64,000 bases of DNA from CBDAPE01 sp965198325 (GCA_965198325.1 CBDAPE010000017.1:682001-746000), one strand, 5' to 3'; shown: positions 28,786-37,810, counted from the stretch's first letter. Numbers and translations: made by a program. Notes: generated by a model from the letters alone, not told the origin.

Positions 28786-29987
28786 CAGAGCATGGGCGAC
28801 TTGGTAACGAGCTCGTTGGTGTCGGCACCGATGATGATGTTTTGCTCGAAGCCGACGTTCCCGGTTTCGTTCTCGAAGAAGATCTCGATGCCCAGCGTCA
28901 TGTTTTCCTCGAAGATCTCGTCGTCGGTGACGAGCTTGTCGGAAATCCAGGGATGCTCCCAGAATTGTCCGATGCCGTGGCCGTGGATCGGCCAGGCTTC
29001 GCCGAGCGACCCCCGGTGCGAGCTGACCTCGCCGACCAGCTTGTCGCCGAGGCGGCCGATATCAGCGACCTTGACGCCGGGTTTGATCGCCGCGATCACC
29101 GCGTCGGTGATGCGCGCGCCGTGCTCAACGCTCTCCTTCTGGTCGGCCGAGGGCTTGCGCCCGACCACGGAGGTGCGTCCAGGATCGTACCAATAGCCCT
29201 CATAGAGCGGGCCATAGACCCAGACATGGAACATGTCGCCGGGCTCGGGCACTTCGAGGCTGTGGCCGTAGAGCGGGTTGGTGGTGTGGTAGTGCACGCT
29301 GGGTCCGTGGGCGACGGCGACCCGCTGGGTCGTCCCGCCGCCGCGAATCACCTCGGCGGTCGCGAGCGCCGCGGCTTCGGCCTCGGATTTGCCGACCAGA
29401 AAGTTTTCCATGAACGTGTTCATCGCGCGGGTCGCGACCGCGCCGCCTTCGCGGTAGCACTCGATCTCGCGCGGGCTCTTGATCCGGCGCACGGATTCCA
29501 CGAGGTTGTCCTCTTCGCCCCATTCGATGCCGGGGGTGGCCGCCTCGATCCGCCGGGCGTGCTTGACCGGGAGGAAATCGCTGCCGACGAGCGCAACCCT
29601 GCCCTCGATCTTGCGTCGATTGAGCCCGTCAGCGACGCTCATGACCACATCGAGAAAGCCGTCGTCCCGGGTCCCGACGAACGCGGGCGACTGGGACGCG
29701 AGCAGCTCTGGGCGGACGACCGGCTCGTCGATGTGGAGTTCGGGCAGCTCGTCGCCCTGAAAGATCAGGGCCGAGAACGAGCGGGCCTTCCAGGCGGGCG
29801 TGTCGAGTTCTCCGGTCGAGGTCTGGGAATAGTAGTTGCTCAGATAGACCATATCGGCCGAGCGGTTGTAGGTGCCGGCGGTACGCCCCCAGACGACGGC
29901 GACGTCGTAGCCGCGGCGTTTGATCTCCGCGCGGACGCGATCCCAGCGGGTCTCGTATTCTTCGTTCGGAAAATATTTGGTGAACAT
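28779..29987 (-). CDS. M24-family (Xaa-Pro peptidase/creatinase-like) protein
   Basis: A 402-aa pita-bread-fold protein: an N-terminal creatinase-type domain (residues 1-165) and a C-terminal catalytic domain. Likely metal or active-site residues are the Asp of YWYDPGRT, the His of HGHGIGQFW, and Glu in GIEIFFEN and VGFEQN. The Asp that normally stands 11 residues before the YDPGRT Asp is Val (FHVWVYG), so the two-metal site is incomplete, as in creatinase or DddP-type relatives. It may be a creatinase-like C-N or C-S hydrolase rather than a peptidase. The start at 29987 has GGGGGAGAG upstream; an earlier ATG five codons up is worse placed. Confidence 0.8.
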   Translation of the reverse strand: MFTKYFPNEEYETRWDRVRAEIKRRGYDVAVVWGRTAGTYNRSADMVYLSNYYSQTSTGELDTPAWKARSFSALIFQGDELPELHIDEPVVRPELLASQSPAFVGTRDDGFLDVVMSVADGLNRRKIEGRVALVGSDFLPVKHARRIEAATPGIEWGEEDNLVESVRRIKSPREIECYREGGAVATRAMNTFMENFLVGKSEAEAAALATAEVIRGGGTTQRVAVAHGPSVHYHTTNPLYGHSLEVPEPGDMFHVWVYGPLYEGYWYDPGRTSVVGRKPSADQKESVEHGARITDAVIAAIKPGVKVADIGRLGDKLVGEVSSHRGSLGEAWPIHGHGIGQFWEHPWISDKLVTDDEIFEENMTLGIEIFFENETGNVGFEQNIIIGADTNELVTKSPMLWW

Positions 29988-30181
29988 GGCGCTCTCCCCC
30001 AAGCCACGGTTTATCGCCCGGCTCGTCGGGCCGGCCCGGTTCGAACCGGTCGGCGCGCCGCTTCCGGCAGTCTATCGCAGGCCAGGGAGCGAGGCCAGAC
30101 GGTTGAGACGCGCGGCGCCGGGCGCTTTCTATTGACCGGGGGAGGTGCGCTCCCTAAGTTGAGCCGCACCCTACCAGGAGC

Positions 30182-30257
30182 GGGCCCGTAGCTCAGTTGG
30201 TAGAGCATCTGACTTTTAATCAGACGGTCGCAGGTTCGATCCCTGCCGGGCTCACCA
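30182..30257 (+). tRNA. tRNA-Lys (TTT)
   Basis: 76 nt folding into a cloverleaf: acceptor stem GGGCCCG/CGGGCTC with one G-T pair, D-arm GCTCAGTTGGTAGAGC, anticodon loop CTTTTAA giving UUU, T-arm CAGG-TTCGATC-CCTG, discriminator A and an encoded CCA. No integrase gene or duplicated tRNA end is seen nearby. Confidence 0.97.
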
Positions 30258-30554
30258 ATACACGCGAAATGCCGGGATAATCGAGATCGACGCGCCACAC
30301 CGCTGCGTCCCACGGGCGAGATTCCGCTTGTCGCATGACGCCTCATGGGTTCACACTTCAACCCGTAAGGTCGTTTGGTCCCGTAGCCGCCCGGACATCA
30401 ACGATCCGGGCACCGAGCGGCCGGAACGCGATCCGGCCCTTCGGCATCGAAGCCGAAAATTCCGAGCTTCGGAACCGCACGGTCCGAGAAATTAATTGGA
30501 TCAGTCTGATGCGTTTGGCGCAGCGGACGCTTGTCTCCAGCAGGGAGGAACGCC
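30258..30554. other. Intergenic region between tRNA-Lys and amt
   Basis: 297 bp with no gene recognised. It contains a 15-bp palindrome at 30460-30474; no sigma-54 (TGGC-N8-TTGC-like) element is convincing. Confidence 0.55.
30460..30474. promoter_or_regulatory. TTCCGA-GCT-TCGGAA palindrome upstream of amt
   Basis: Perfect 6-bp arms around a 3-bp centre, 81 bp before the amt start codon. Could be an operator or a small hairpin in the leader. Confidence 0.3.
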
Positions 30555-31868
30555 ATGGCGATCCTGACACCAAGATCAATCCTCGGGTTTCTCATCATCA
30601 CGCTTCTCGCCGTCGTTCCGTCGCAGGTCATGGCGGCGGACGGCGGGGCGCTTAGCAGCGGAAATACCGCCTGGATCCTGACGTCGACGGCCCTTGTGCT
30701 GTTCATGACGATGCCGGGCCTCGCTCTGTTCTACGCCGGTCTGGTAAACGCCAAGAACGTCGTTTCGGTGCTGATGCATTGTTTTGCGATTACCTGCACC
30801 GTCTCGGTTCTCTGGCTGCTTTTCGTTTACGGCCTCGCCTTCGGCGACGGCGGCGGCGCCAACGCGGTGATTGGCGGGTTTGGAAAAGTGTTGTTCCTCG
30901 GTGTCGGATTCGACGGCATGAGCGGCGATATTCCGGAATCCGTTTTCTTCATGTTCCAGATGACCTTCGCGATCATCACCCCGGTGCTGATCGTCGGGGC
31001 CTATCCGGAGCGCATGAAATTCACCGCCGTGTTGATGTTCAGCGCGCTCTGGCTGATCCTCGTCTACGCGCCCGTCTGCCATTGGGTGTGGGGCGGCGGA
31101 TGGCTCGCCGCATTGGGCGTAATGGATTTCGCGGGCGGTCTCGTGGTCCATACCACGTGCGGGGTTTCCGCACTGGTGGTGGCCGTGATGCTGGGCAGCC
31201 GGCGAGGCGATCCTCAGGACGACCGGCCGGCGCACAATCCCGGGATGACGATGGCCGGTGCGGCGATGCTCTGGGTCGGGTGGTACGGCTTCAACGCGGG
31301 CAGCGCGCTCGCCGCCGACGGCAGCGCGGGCATGGCACTACTGGTGACCCATGTCGCCGCCGCGACGGGGGCGCTGATCTGGATGTTCGCCCAGTGGATC
31401 CACCACGGCAAACCCTCGCTCGTGGGCATCGCCACGGGGACCATCGCGGGGCTCGCCACGATCACACCGGCGTCGGGTTTCGTCGGTCCGATCGGCGGGC
31501 TGGTCATCGGCTTCGCGGCCGGCCTCATCTGCTACATCATGGCCCATATCGTCCGTAAAGTGCTCAAGCTCGACGATTCGCTCGACGTGTTTGCCGTCCA
31601 TGGCGTCGGCGGCATGCTCGGCATCATTCTGACGAGCTTCTTCGCCGCCTCTGTGCTCGGCGGCGTCGGTTACGGGCCGGAGAGCTCGGTTCTCCACCAG
31701 CTCTGGGTTCAGGCCGTCGGCGTCGGCGCGACCGCGGTGTGGGCCGGCGTGGTAACCGCCATCATCCTGACCATCGTCAAGATGATTTTGGGGTTGCGGG
31801 TGAGCGAGGCCGAGGAGACTACGGGCCTCGACATCGCACATCACGGCGAGCGCGGTTACAACCTGTAG
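30555..31868 (+). CDS. amt: Ammonium transporter (Amt/MEP/Rh family)
   Basis: A 437-aa inner-membrane channel for ammonium. The first ~27 residues form a cleavable signal-like segment (SILGFLIITLLAVVPSQVMAADG), then about eleven TM helices. Family signatures: DFAGGLVVHTTCGVSALV with the pore-lining His, GAAMLWVGWYGFNAGSALAADG, and a second pore His in DVFAVHGVGGMLG. GGAGGAA stands 6 nt before the ATG at 30555; the longer frame (9 more codons) is unlikely. A glnK/P-II gene, the usual partner controlling AmtB, is not adjacent, so any P-II regulator is encoded elsewhere. Confidence 0.95.
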   Translation: MAILTPRSILGFLIITLLAVVPSQVMAADGGALSSGNTAWILTSTALVLFMTMPGLALFYAGLVNAKNVVSVLMHCFAITCTVSVLWLLFVYGLAFGDGGGANAVIGGFGKVLFLGVGFDGMSGDIPESVFFMFQMTFAIITPVLIVGAYPERMKFTAVLMFSALWLILVYAPVCHWVWGGGWLAALGVMDFAGGLVVHTTCGVSALVVAVMLGSRRGDPQDDRPAHNPGMTMAGAAMLWVGWYGFNAGSALAADGSAGMALLVTHVAAATGALIWMFAQWIHHGKPSLVGIATGTIAGLATITPASGFVGPIGGLVIGFAAGLICYIMAHIVRKVLKLDDSLDVFAVHGVGGMLGIILTSFFAASVLGGVGYGPESSVLHQLWVQAVGVGATAVWAGVVTAIILTIVKMILGLRVSEAEETTGLDIAHHGERGYNL

Positions 31869-32007
31869 CCGGCTCGTTCGCTCGTCGTGTCCGGAGCGAT
31901 CCGGGACGGCGGGAGGAATTGGAATGGAGGGGCGGCTTGCGTGCCGCTCCTCCCTCTTCACGGCGGCGCGCTCAAGGACAACGATGTCCGGGGCGTGGAA
32001 ACGCGGA

Positions 32008-33315
32008 TCAGGCGTTTGCGGTCTTCTCTTGCGCGTCGGCCGGCCGATAGAGCCGGGTTCCCGACAGATCGGCGCCCTCCAAGCTGGCGTCGGTAATCAC
32101 CGTCTCGGTCAACTCGGCGTCCGCCAGGTGTGTCCCAGTCAGGTTGGCGCCCGTCAAATCGGCTTCGGTGAGGCAGGCACCCGAGAGATCGGCGCCACTT
32201 AGATTGGAGGGCCATTGGCGACCCGTCGGTTTGCCCTCGGCGTCGCGGATATCGGCAGGACACAATTGAGCTGTCCGCAGGCTCGCACGGCGCAGGTTGG
32301 CCTGGGAGAGATTGACGCCCCGCATCTCGGCACCGTCGAACTGGGTGCGCTCCAGGTTTGCGCCGGTCAAATCGCACAGAACGAATAATCCGCGCAAAAA
32401 TCGGGATCCCTTCAGGTTCGCGCCCCGCAAGCTGGCGCCACTCAGGTCCAGGGCCGAAAACTCGACGCCGCTCAAATCGCGCTCGTCGAGGATTGCGCGA
32501 GCTCCCTCTGCACCGCCGCTCGTAACCCAGATCTCATGCCGGCGCAGGGCCTCGCGGATCGACGGCTGGTCGGGGTCGTCGCCCCCGGCGACATCTTCGT
32601 CTGGATCGTCCCGGATCGTCTGGGAGACCATCGCCCCCTCGAGGTTGGCCCCTTTGATGTCGGTGTTCGCCAAGTTCGTTCCCGCCATGGATGCACTCGC
32701 GAGATTGGCTCCCTTGAGGTTGCAATTCGCAAGATTGGAGCCGTCGAGGTCGGCGTTCGCCATGTCGACGCCGGACAGGTTCGTACCCTTTAAGTTGATC
32801 TGCTTCAGTTTCGCGCCAGTCAGGACCGCGCCGCTCAAATCGGCATTCTGGATCGAAGAGCGGGCGAGCCGGGCATGGGAGAGGTTCGCGTTGCGCAGGA
32901 CGACGTGATCGAGCGTGCACATCGAGAGGTCGCTAGTGATACCTTCGAGCACGCTCCTATCGTAATTCATCAGGGTCCCTTCGCGCATGTCTACGCCTTC
33001 GAGGTTGGCGGAGGTCAGATCGGCCTCGCGCAGCTTGGCGCCCCGCAAGTTGGCGCCGGAGAAATTCGCGCCGACGAGATCGCAGAACCGGAAATCGGCA
33101 CCGTAAAGATCGGCCTTGGACAAGTTGATGCCGTTCAGCTTGCTGCAGGAGACGTTGGCGCCGACGAATTTCGCCATTTCGAGGTTAATGCCGACGAGAT
33201 TCGAGCCCTTGAGGTCCTGGTTGGTGAAATCGGCGCACTTGCCCTGACCGTTGTCGCGCAGCCAGCGTTGGTGCTCAAGAATGGCCGTAGCGATCTCGTC
33301 ACGGTCCAAGGTCAT
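32008..33315 (-). CDS. Pentapeptide-repeat protein with two capped repeat units
   Basis: A 435-aa protein built mostly of A(D/N)LxG-type pentapeptides, which fold into a right-handed quadrilateral beta-helix. The first repeat block spans about residues 28-230, a non-repeat acidic linker follows (231-255), and a second block spans 275-425. Each block begins with the same cap motif: H15-QRWLRDNGQGKCADF and H260-EIWVTSGGAEGARAIL, so the gene looks like an internal duplication. No signal peptide or TM segment. Some members (Qnr, MfpA) mimic DNA and protect gyrase; most have unknown roles, and nothing here proves gyrase binding. A 4-codon mini-ORF with its own GAGGA overlaps the start codon. Confidence 0.88.
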   Translation of the reverse strand: MTLDRDEIATAILEHQRWLRDNGQGKCADFTNQDLKGSNLVGINLEMAKFVGANVSCSKLNGINLSKADLYGADFRFCDLVGANFSGANLRGAKLREADLTSANLEGVDMREGTLMNYDRSVLEGITSDLSMCTLDHVVLRNANLSHARLARSSIQNADLSGAVLTGAKLKQINLKGTNLSGVDMANADLDGSNLANCNLKGANLASASMAGTNLANTDIKGANLEGAMVSQTIRDDPDEDVAGGDDPDQPSIREALRRHEIWVTSGGAEGARAILDERDLSGVEFSALDLSGASLRGANLKGSRFLRGLFVLCDLTGANLERTQFDGAEMRGVNLSQANLRRASLRTAQLCPADIRDAEGKPTGRQWPSNLSGADLSGACLTEADLTGANLTGTHLADAELTETVITDASLEGADLSGTRLYRPADAQEKTANA

Positions 33316-33326
33316 GGCTTGTTCAT
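33312..33326 (-). other. Leader mini-ORF (M-N-K-P-stop) overlapping the pentapeptide gene start
   Basis: The ATG at 33326 has GAGGA 5 nt upstream, while the pentapeptide-protein ATG at 33315 has no good SD of its own. The mini-ORF ends in ATGA, placing its stop over that start. Translational coupling is the likely purpose, or the SD simply serves the downstream start poorly. Confidence 0.35.
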
Positions 33327-33471
33327 TTCAATCCTCGGTGATCAGGGATCCCGAAGGCGGGTCCCTTGCCGTTGCCCATGCGCCTGGGGGCATTCGAAGG
33401 GCAGTTGACAACCCCCTATTCAAATCTTCAGGGGCAACTCTCCTGTGTGACGTTATTTGGTAAATATTTGG

Positions 33472-35124
33472 TTAGGCTGCGGGCTCCGCCGTGGCCGGGT
33501 AGACAGGTGCGTAATTGGGCCGGAGCGCCTGTTTGCCGGCGATGATATCCGCCGCTTTTTCCGCGATCATAATGACGGCCGCGTTGGTGTTGGCCGAGAC
33601 GACCGCCGGCATGATCGAGGCATCCACGATCCGCAGATCGTCGATCCTGTGCACCCGGAGCGCGCTGTCGACCACTGCGTCCTCTCCGGTGCCCATTTTG
33701 CAGGTACTCGTCGGGTGATATTCGGTTTCGCCGGTGGCCCGGGCCCAGGCCAGGATTTCCGCGTCGGTTTGCACGCCGGGCCCCGGATTGAATTCGCCGC
33801 CGTCGTAGGGCACGAATGCCTCCTGGGCGAGAATGTTACGGGTTGCCCGAAAGCCGTCGACCACATCACGCCGGTCGATCTCTTCGGATAGGTAATTGAA
33901 CAGGATCGACGGCGGCGTCCGTGGATCGGCAGAGTTAAGGCGGACCTGGCCACGGCTCGCGGGGCGCATCAGGTCGAAGAAGGCCTGATAGCCGTGTCCC
34001 CTGTGGGTCCGGGCGCCGCTGTAGTCGGCGGCGACCGCCATGAATGTGCATTGGATATTCGGGTGCTCCGTATCGGGACGCGTGCGGATATAGCCACCCG
34101 CCTCCATCAGATTCGTCGCACACACACCGTCTTTTGCGAATAGCCAGCCCAGGCCGACTGCGAGCCGCCCCGCACGGGTCGTGGCCGGATAATAGCTCAC
34201 CGGCTGTTTGCACTTCACCTGGAGGCAGAAGTCCAGATGGTCCTGCAGATTGGAGCCGACACCGGGAAGATGCTGGACAGGATGGATGCCGTGCTGCTTA
34301 AGGTGATCGGCGTCTCCGATGCCCGAATGCATCAGCAGGTGGGGGGTATTGATCGTGCCTGCGCACAGGATCACCTCGCGCTCGGCCCGCACGTCGACCC
34401 GTTCGCCGTTCCAGCTATAGTCGACGCCGATTGCCCGCTTGCCGTCGAATACAATCTGCCGGGTCAGCGCGGTCATCACCAGATCGAGGTTGGGCCGCCC
34501 GAGCGCGGGCCGCAGATAGGCGTCTGCCGCGCTCCAGCGCCGACCCTTGTGGACGGTCCGATCGACCGTGCCGAAGCCTTCCTGCCGGTAGCCGTTCAGA
34601 TCTGAGGTCCCGGCGTGACCGGCCTGTCTGGTGGCTTCGAGAAAGACGTGATCTAGCGGATTGGAGAGTTTCGCGGTCGTGACCTGGAGCGGACCGGACC
34701 CGCCGCGATAATCGTCGGCGCCGCGGTCATATGTTTCGGTCTTCTGAAAGTAGGGCAGGCAATGGGCATAGGACCATTCCGGCAGGTCGTTCCTCGCCCA
34801 ACCGTCGAAATCGAGAGCGTGGCCGCGAGCATGCATCATGCCATTAATCGTCGACGAGCCGCCGATCACCTTACCCCGGGGACAGGACATCCGCCGCCCG
34901 TCCATGCCGGGTTCGGGATTGGTGTGATAGGACCAGTTGAAGCGATCATTCTGCAGGGCCCAGGACAGGCCAGCCGGGATCCGGAGCATCAGGGCTCGGT
35001 CGGGCCCGCCGGCCTCGAGGAGAAGAACGGATATCCGGGGATCTTCAGTGATCCGGTTGGCGATAACGCAGCCCGCCGAACCAGCTCCGACGATGATGTA
35101 ATCGAAGGTCGTCGGGTTTGTCAT
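33472..35124 (-). CDS. GMC-family FAD-dependent oxidoreductase (choline-dehydrogenase-like)
   Basis: A 550-aa flavoprotein with the N-terminal FAD fold DYIIVGAGSAGCVIANRI and LLLEAGG, GMC signature 1 RGKVIGGSSTINGMMHARG, signature 2 GAGTINTPHLLMHSGIG-like, and the C-terminal active-site region EYHPTSTCKMG plus RIVDASIMPAVVSANTNAAVIMIAEKAAD. It oxidises a primary alcohol to the aldehyde. The HPTSTCKMG block is shared with BetA and polyethylene-glycol/alkane-alcohol dehydrogenases, so the substrate stays open. It starts at the ATG 30 nt downstream of the PhyH gene, so both enzymes are in one operon. Confidence 0.92.
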   Translation of the reverse strand: MTNPTTFDYIIVGAGSAGCVIANRITEDPRISVLLLEAGGPDRALMLRIPAGLSWALQNDRFNWSYHTNPEPGMDGRRMSCPRGKVIGGSSTINGMMHARGHALDFDGWARNDLPEWSYAHCLPYFQKTETYDRGADDYRGGSGPLQVTTAKLSNPLDHVFLEATRQAGHAGTSDLNGYRQEGFGTVDRTVHKGRRWSAADAYLRPALGRPNLDLVMTALTRQIVFDGKRAIGVDYSWNGERVDVRAEREVILCAGTINTPHLLMHSGIGDADHLKQHGIHPVQHLPGVGSNLQDHLDFCLQVKCKQPVSYYPATTRAGRLAVGLGWLFAKDGVCATNLMEAGGYIRTRPDTEHPNIQCTFMAVAADYSGARTHRGHGYQAFFDLMRPASRGQVRLNSADPRTPPSILFNYLSEEIDRRDVVDGFRATRNILAQEAFVPYDGGEFNPGPGVQTDAEILAWARATGETEYHPTSTCKMGTGEDAVVDSALRVHRIDDLRIVDASIMPAVVSANTNAAVIMIAEKAADIIAGKQALRPNYAPVYPATAEPAA

Positions 35125-35154
35125 GCGGTCAGGCCCGGCCGTCCCGGCGAGGCG

Positions 35155-36072
35155 CTAGCGGACCCGTACGAAGGTCTCGCACTCCATCGAGCCGCCATGG
35201 ACCAGATTCTCGCCGCGATAAGGCGGGTCGGTCTCCTGGGGTTTGTCATCGTAGCGGACGTCGTCGCCGAACCAGTGGGTGGCGAGCGCCCGGCGCCGAG
35301 TCGAGACCAGCGAGTTGCCCGGCCCGAAGTGATGGGTGCGGTTGTGGAAGATCAGGCAGTCGCCGGGCTCCAACGGGGCGTAGACGATCTCGTGATCGCC
35401 CGGTTCCATGTGCCAGTTCGGCACACGGGGCAGATCGGGCAGGTTCGCATAATCGATTTCCGGATGCTTCTGGTTGGCGAAATGAACGGCGCGATAGGAG
35501 TGATCCCAACGGTGAGAGCCGCGAACGAAGTGCAGCACCGTCTCTATCGGCATGTGGTCGAGCGAAATCCAAAAATTGCAGGCCTGATCGCCCGAAATGG
35601 GCCAATAGGATTCGTCGTAATGCCACGGCGTGACCATGCTGGTGCCGGGTTCTTTCACCAGCATGAAATCGAAATAGAGGATGAGGCTTTCCGAGCGCAT
35701 GATTCGCATCGCGTAATCGGCGACCGGAGAATCGAAGATGAATTCGCGGAACTGCTCCATGGTTTTCCACATGAAGCTGTCGTAAAAAAATAACCCCGGC
35801 TCGCCGGGCCTGCCGATGTTGAAGACCAGATCGCCATCCAAGGCGACTTGCGGATCGGCGGTTACGCGCCCTCGCGTGCCATTCTGAATGGCGATTTCCA
35901 TGCCCTCGGAGAGCCGGTCAATCCAGCGCTGTTCGAATGCGCCTCGCAGGCATGTGACGCCGTCGCGCTCGTAGGCTTGAATGGCGCTCTCGCCGGGCAC
36001 ACCGGGTTCGGCCGGAATAAAGGACGGCAATTCGATCAGCGGTCTCGAAGCTCTCACAGGTTCAATCGGCAT
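35155..36072 (-). CDS. Phytanoyl-CoA dioxygenase (PhyH) family protein
   Basis: A 305-aa Fe(II)/2-oxoglutarate-dependent oxygenase of the PhyH family. The iron-binding HxD is in WHYDESYWPIS near residue 174, and the distal His is likely within FHNRTHHFGPGN near 255. EPGDHEIVYAPLEPGDCLIFHNRTHHF is typical of the family. No signal peptide. It would hydroxylate a small organic acid, amine or fatty acyl chain. The GMC oxidoreductase downstream could oxidise the hydroxyl formed, which gives a plausible two-step pathway. Start ATG at 36072. Confidence 0.88.
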   Translation of the reverse strand: MPIEPVRASRPLIELPSFIPAEPGVPGESAIQAYERDGVTCLRGAFEQRWIDRLSEGMEIAIQNGTRGRVTADPQVALDGDLVFNIGRPGEPGLFFYDSFMWKTMEQFREFIFDSPVADYAMRIMRSESLILYFDFMLVKEPGTSMVTPWHYDESYWPISGDQACNFWISLDHMPIETVLHFVRGSHRWDHSYRAVHFANQKHPEIDYANLPDLPRVPNWHMEPGDHEIVYAPLEPGDCLIFHNRTHHFGPGNSLVSTRRRALATHWFGDDVRYDDKPQETDPPYRGENLVHGGSMECETFVRVR

Positions 36073-36136
36073 GGTTAAAATCTAACCGGTTCGCTAAGCA
36101 ATCGTGCTGGGAGAGGTTAGATAACCCATGGCCGGC

Positions 36137-36361
36137 CTATCGGCAGTGGGATCGCCGTCGATCGCTGCGTTCCGACGCGAAGAGACCGAATGTGACGATA
36201 TCGGCGAAACCTTTTGGCGCCGTCGCCGGATCCTGGTCGATGCGGAGCAGGTTGGATTCGACCCGACCAAAATAGGTCATCCCCGCGACCAGCGGCCAGA
36301 GCAGGGCAAGCCCGAACACCATGGCGCCTATCCAATCCAGGCCGTCGAGCGATATATCCAC
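36137..36361 (-). CDS. Small inner-membrane protein, 74 aa
   Basis: Not a recognised family. The start is a GTG at 36361 with a strong GGAAGGAG Shine-Dalgarno 6 nt upstream, which fixes it against longer frames. The product has one hydrophobic helix (WIGAMVFGLALLWPLVAGMTYF, roughly residues 9-31), then a soluble tail with LLRIDQDPATAPKGFADIVTFG and a basic C-terminus. It lies 64 nt upstream of the PhyH gene on the same strand. Confidence 0.6.
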   Translation of the reverse strand: MDISLDGLDWIGAMVFGLALLWPLVAGMTYFGRVESNLLRIDQDPATAPKGFADIVTFGLFASERSDRRRSHCR

Positions 36362-36547
36362 GAGCGGCTCCTTCCCGATCGTTCGTCCACCATATCCTAG
36401 AGCGCTTCGCCATCGGCTCGCAAGCCGTCGACGACGGTCCGCCATTCTGCTCTACTCTTTCCGGGCAGCAGGACGAACAGCAGAGAGAAGGGACCAAACG
36501 GGTCCTTTGGTATGCTGTAGAACGAGGGCAATAGCAGAGGGGCAACC

Positions 36548-37765
36548 ATGCTTCGAAGCGACAATCGTATCCTGGTGACGCACGCGGGAAGCCTTCCGCG
36601 AAGCGAACGGCTTTCGTCCCTGCTCATCCAGCGGGAGCAAGGCAAGGCCATCGACCGAAATGCATTGGACGACGAAATCGAGACATCGCTTGACCGGGTC
36701 GTCAAGGGCCAGCTGGAAAGCGGAATCGATATCGGAAACAGCGGCGAGCAGCCGCGCGTCAGCTTCGTGACCTATGTGCCCCAACGCATGTCCGGATTCG
36801 CGGGCGAGTCGCGCGTGAACACGCCGCTCGATCTCGACAGATTTCCAAAATACGCGGAAAGCTATCTCAAGAAATTCGCCGGAGCGGCGGTCGACGGTCC
36901 GACGGCTATGTCCAGTGAGCAGTCAAAAATATTCAATGCGCCCCAGGCGGTCAGCGAGGTGAAGTACGACGAGGCGATGACCGGGGTGACCGAGGAGCTC
37001 GACGCGTTCGAGAGATCGGTCGGCCGGCAGGTGGGTATCGGGCGCTTTGTCGAGACCTTCATCACCGCCGCGCCGCCAGGCGGGGTTGCGACGGTCATGC
37101 TCCGCGCCGAGAACAACCCCCATTACCCGACCGATCGGGATTACATCCTGGCCGTCGCCAAGGAGCTGAAGAAGGAATTCGACACCATCGTTTCCCGGGG
37201 ACATATTCTGCAGATCGATGCGCCCGATCTCGCGATGGAGCGCCAGATGATGTTCAAGAACCGGCCGCTCGACGAATTTTTAGACCGTGTCGAGCTCCAT
37301 GTCGAGGCGCTGAACCTCGCGCTGCGAGACATTCCCCCGGAGCGCGTCCGCCTGCATGTCTGCTGGGGCAATTGGGACGGGCCGCACAGTGATGACGTCG
37401 ATCTGGAGCCCCTCCTGAGCCGTCTCTATGAGGCGAACGTCGGCGCCCTGAGCATCCCCTTCGCAAACCCGCGCCATCAGCACGAATACAAGCTGTTCCG
37501 GAGATACCCCTTGCCGGACTCCATGATCCTGATTCCCGGCCTGATCGATGTTACGACGAATTATCTCGAACATCCGGAAGTAGTCGCGGACCGCATTTGC
37601 GCGATCGTCGACGTGGTTGGAGACCGGAGCCGGGTGATTGCCGGATGCGACTGCGGATTTGGAACCTTCACCAACTATTCCTTCGTGGCCGAAGATGTGT
37701 GTTGGGCCAAACTGTCGAGTTTGAGCGAAGGCGCCGCGATCGCTTCGCGGCGTCTGTGGGGCTAG
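36548..37765 (+). CDS. MetE-C-like cobalamin-independent methyltransferase
   Basis: A 405-aa single-domain protein of the MetE/epoxyalkane:CoM-transferase fold. The zinc site is visible as LHVCWGNW (His and Cys) and CDCGFGTF (Cys) near the C-terminus. The N-terminus VTHAGSLPRS is the family opening motif. It lacks the N-terminal folate domain of full MetE, so the methyl donor is not obvious. Such stand-alone proteins serve in thiol transfer to diverse acceptors. GAGGGG precedes the ATG. An SDR gene follows 45 nt later. Confidence 0.85.
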   Translation: MLRSDNRILVTHAGSLPRSERLSSLLIQREQGKAIDRNALDDEIETSLDRVVKGQLESGIDIGNSGEQPRVSFVTYVPQRMSGFAGESRVNTPLDLDRFPKYAESYLKKFAGAAVDGPTAMSSEQSKIFNAPQAVSEVKYDEAMTGVTEELDAFERSVGRQVGIGRFVETFITAAPPGGVATVMLRAENNPHYPTDRDYILAVAKELKKEFDTIVSRGHILQIDAPDLAMERQMMFKNRPLDEFLDRVELHVEALNLALRDIPPERVRLHVCWGNWDGPHSDDVDLEPLLSRLYEANVGALSIPFANPRHQHEYKLFRRYPLPDSMILIPGLIDVTTNYLEHPEVVADRICAIVDVVGDRSRVIAGCDCGFGTFTNYSFVAEDVCWAKLSSLSEGAAIASRRLWG

Positions 37766-37810
37766 CCGGCGGGCGCAGTGACACACGGGAAGATTGAACG
37801 GGAGGCTCCA

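Noticed and set aside
28779..29987. Calling the M24-like gene a DMSP lyase (DddP)
   Set aside because: The metal site is incomplete in a similar way but I could not confirm the DddP-specific residues, so the family-level call is kept.
30182..30257. tRNA-Lys as an integration site for a genomic island
   Set aside because: No integrase gene and no repeated tRNA 3' end were found on either side.
30258..30554. Sigma-54/NtrC-type promoter for amt
   Set aside because: No convincing TGGC-N8-TTGC element was found in the leader.
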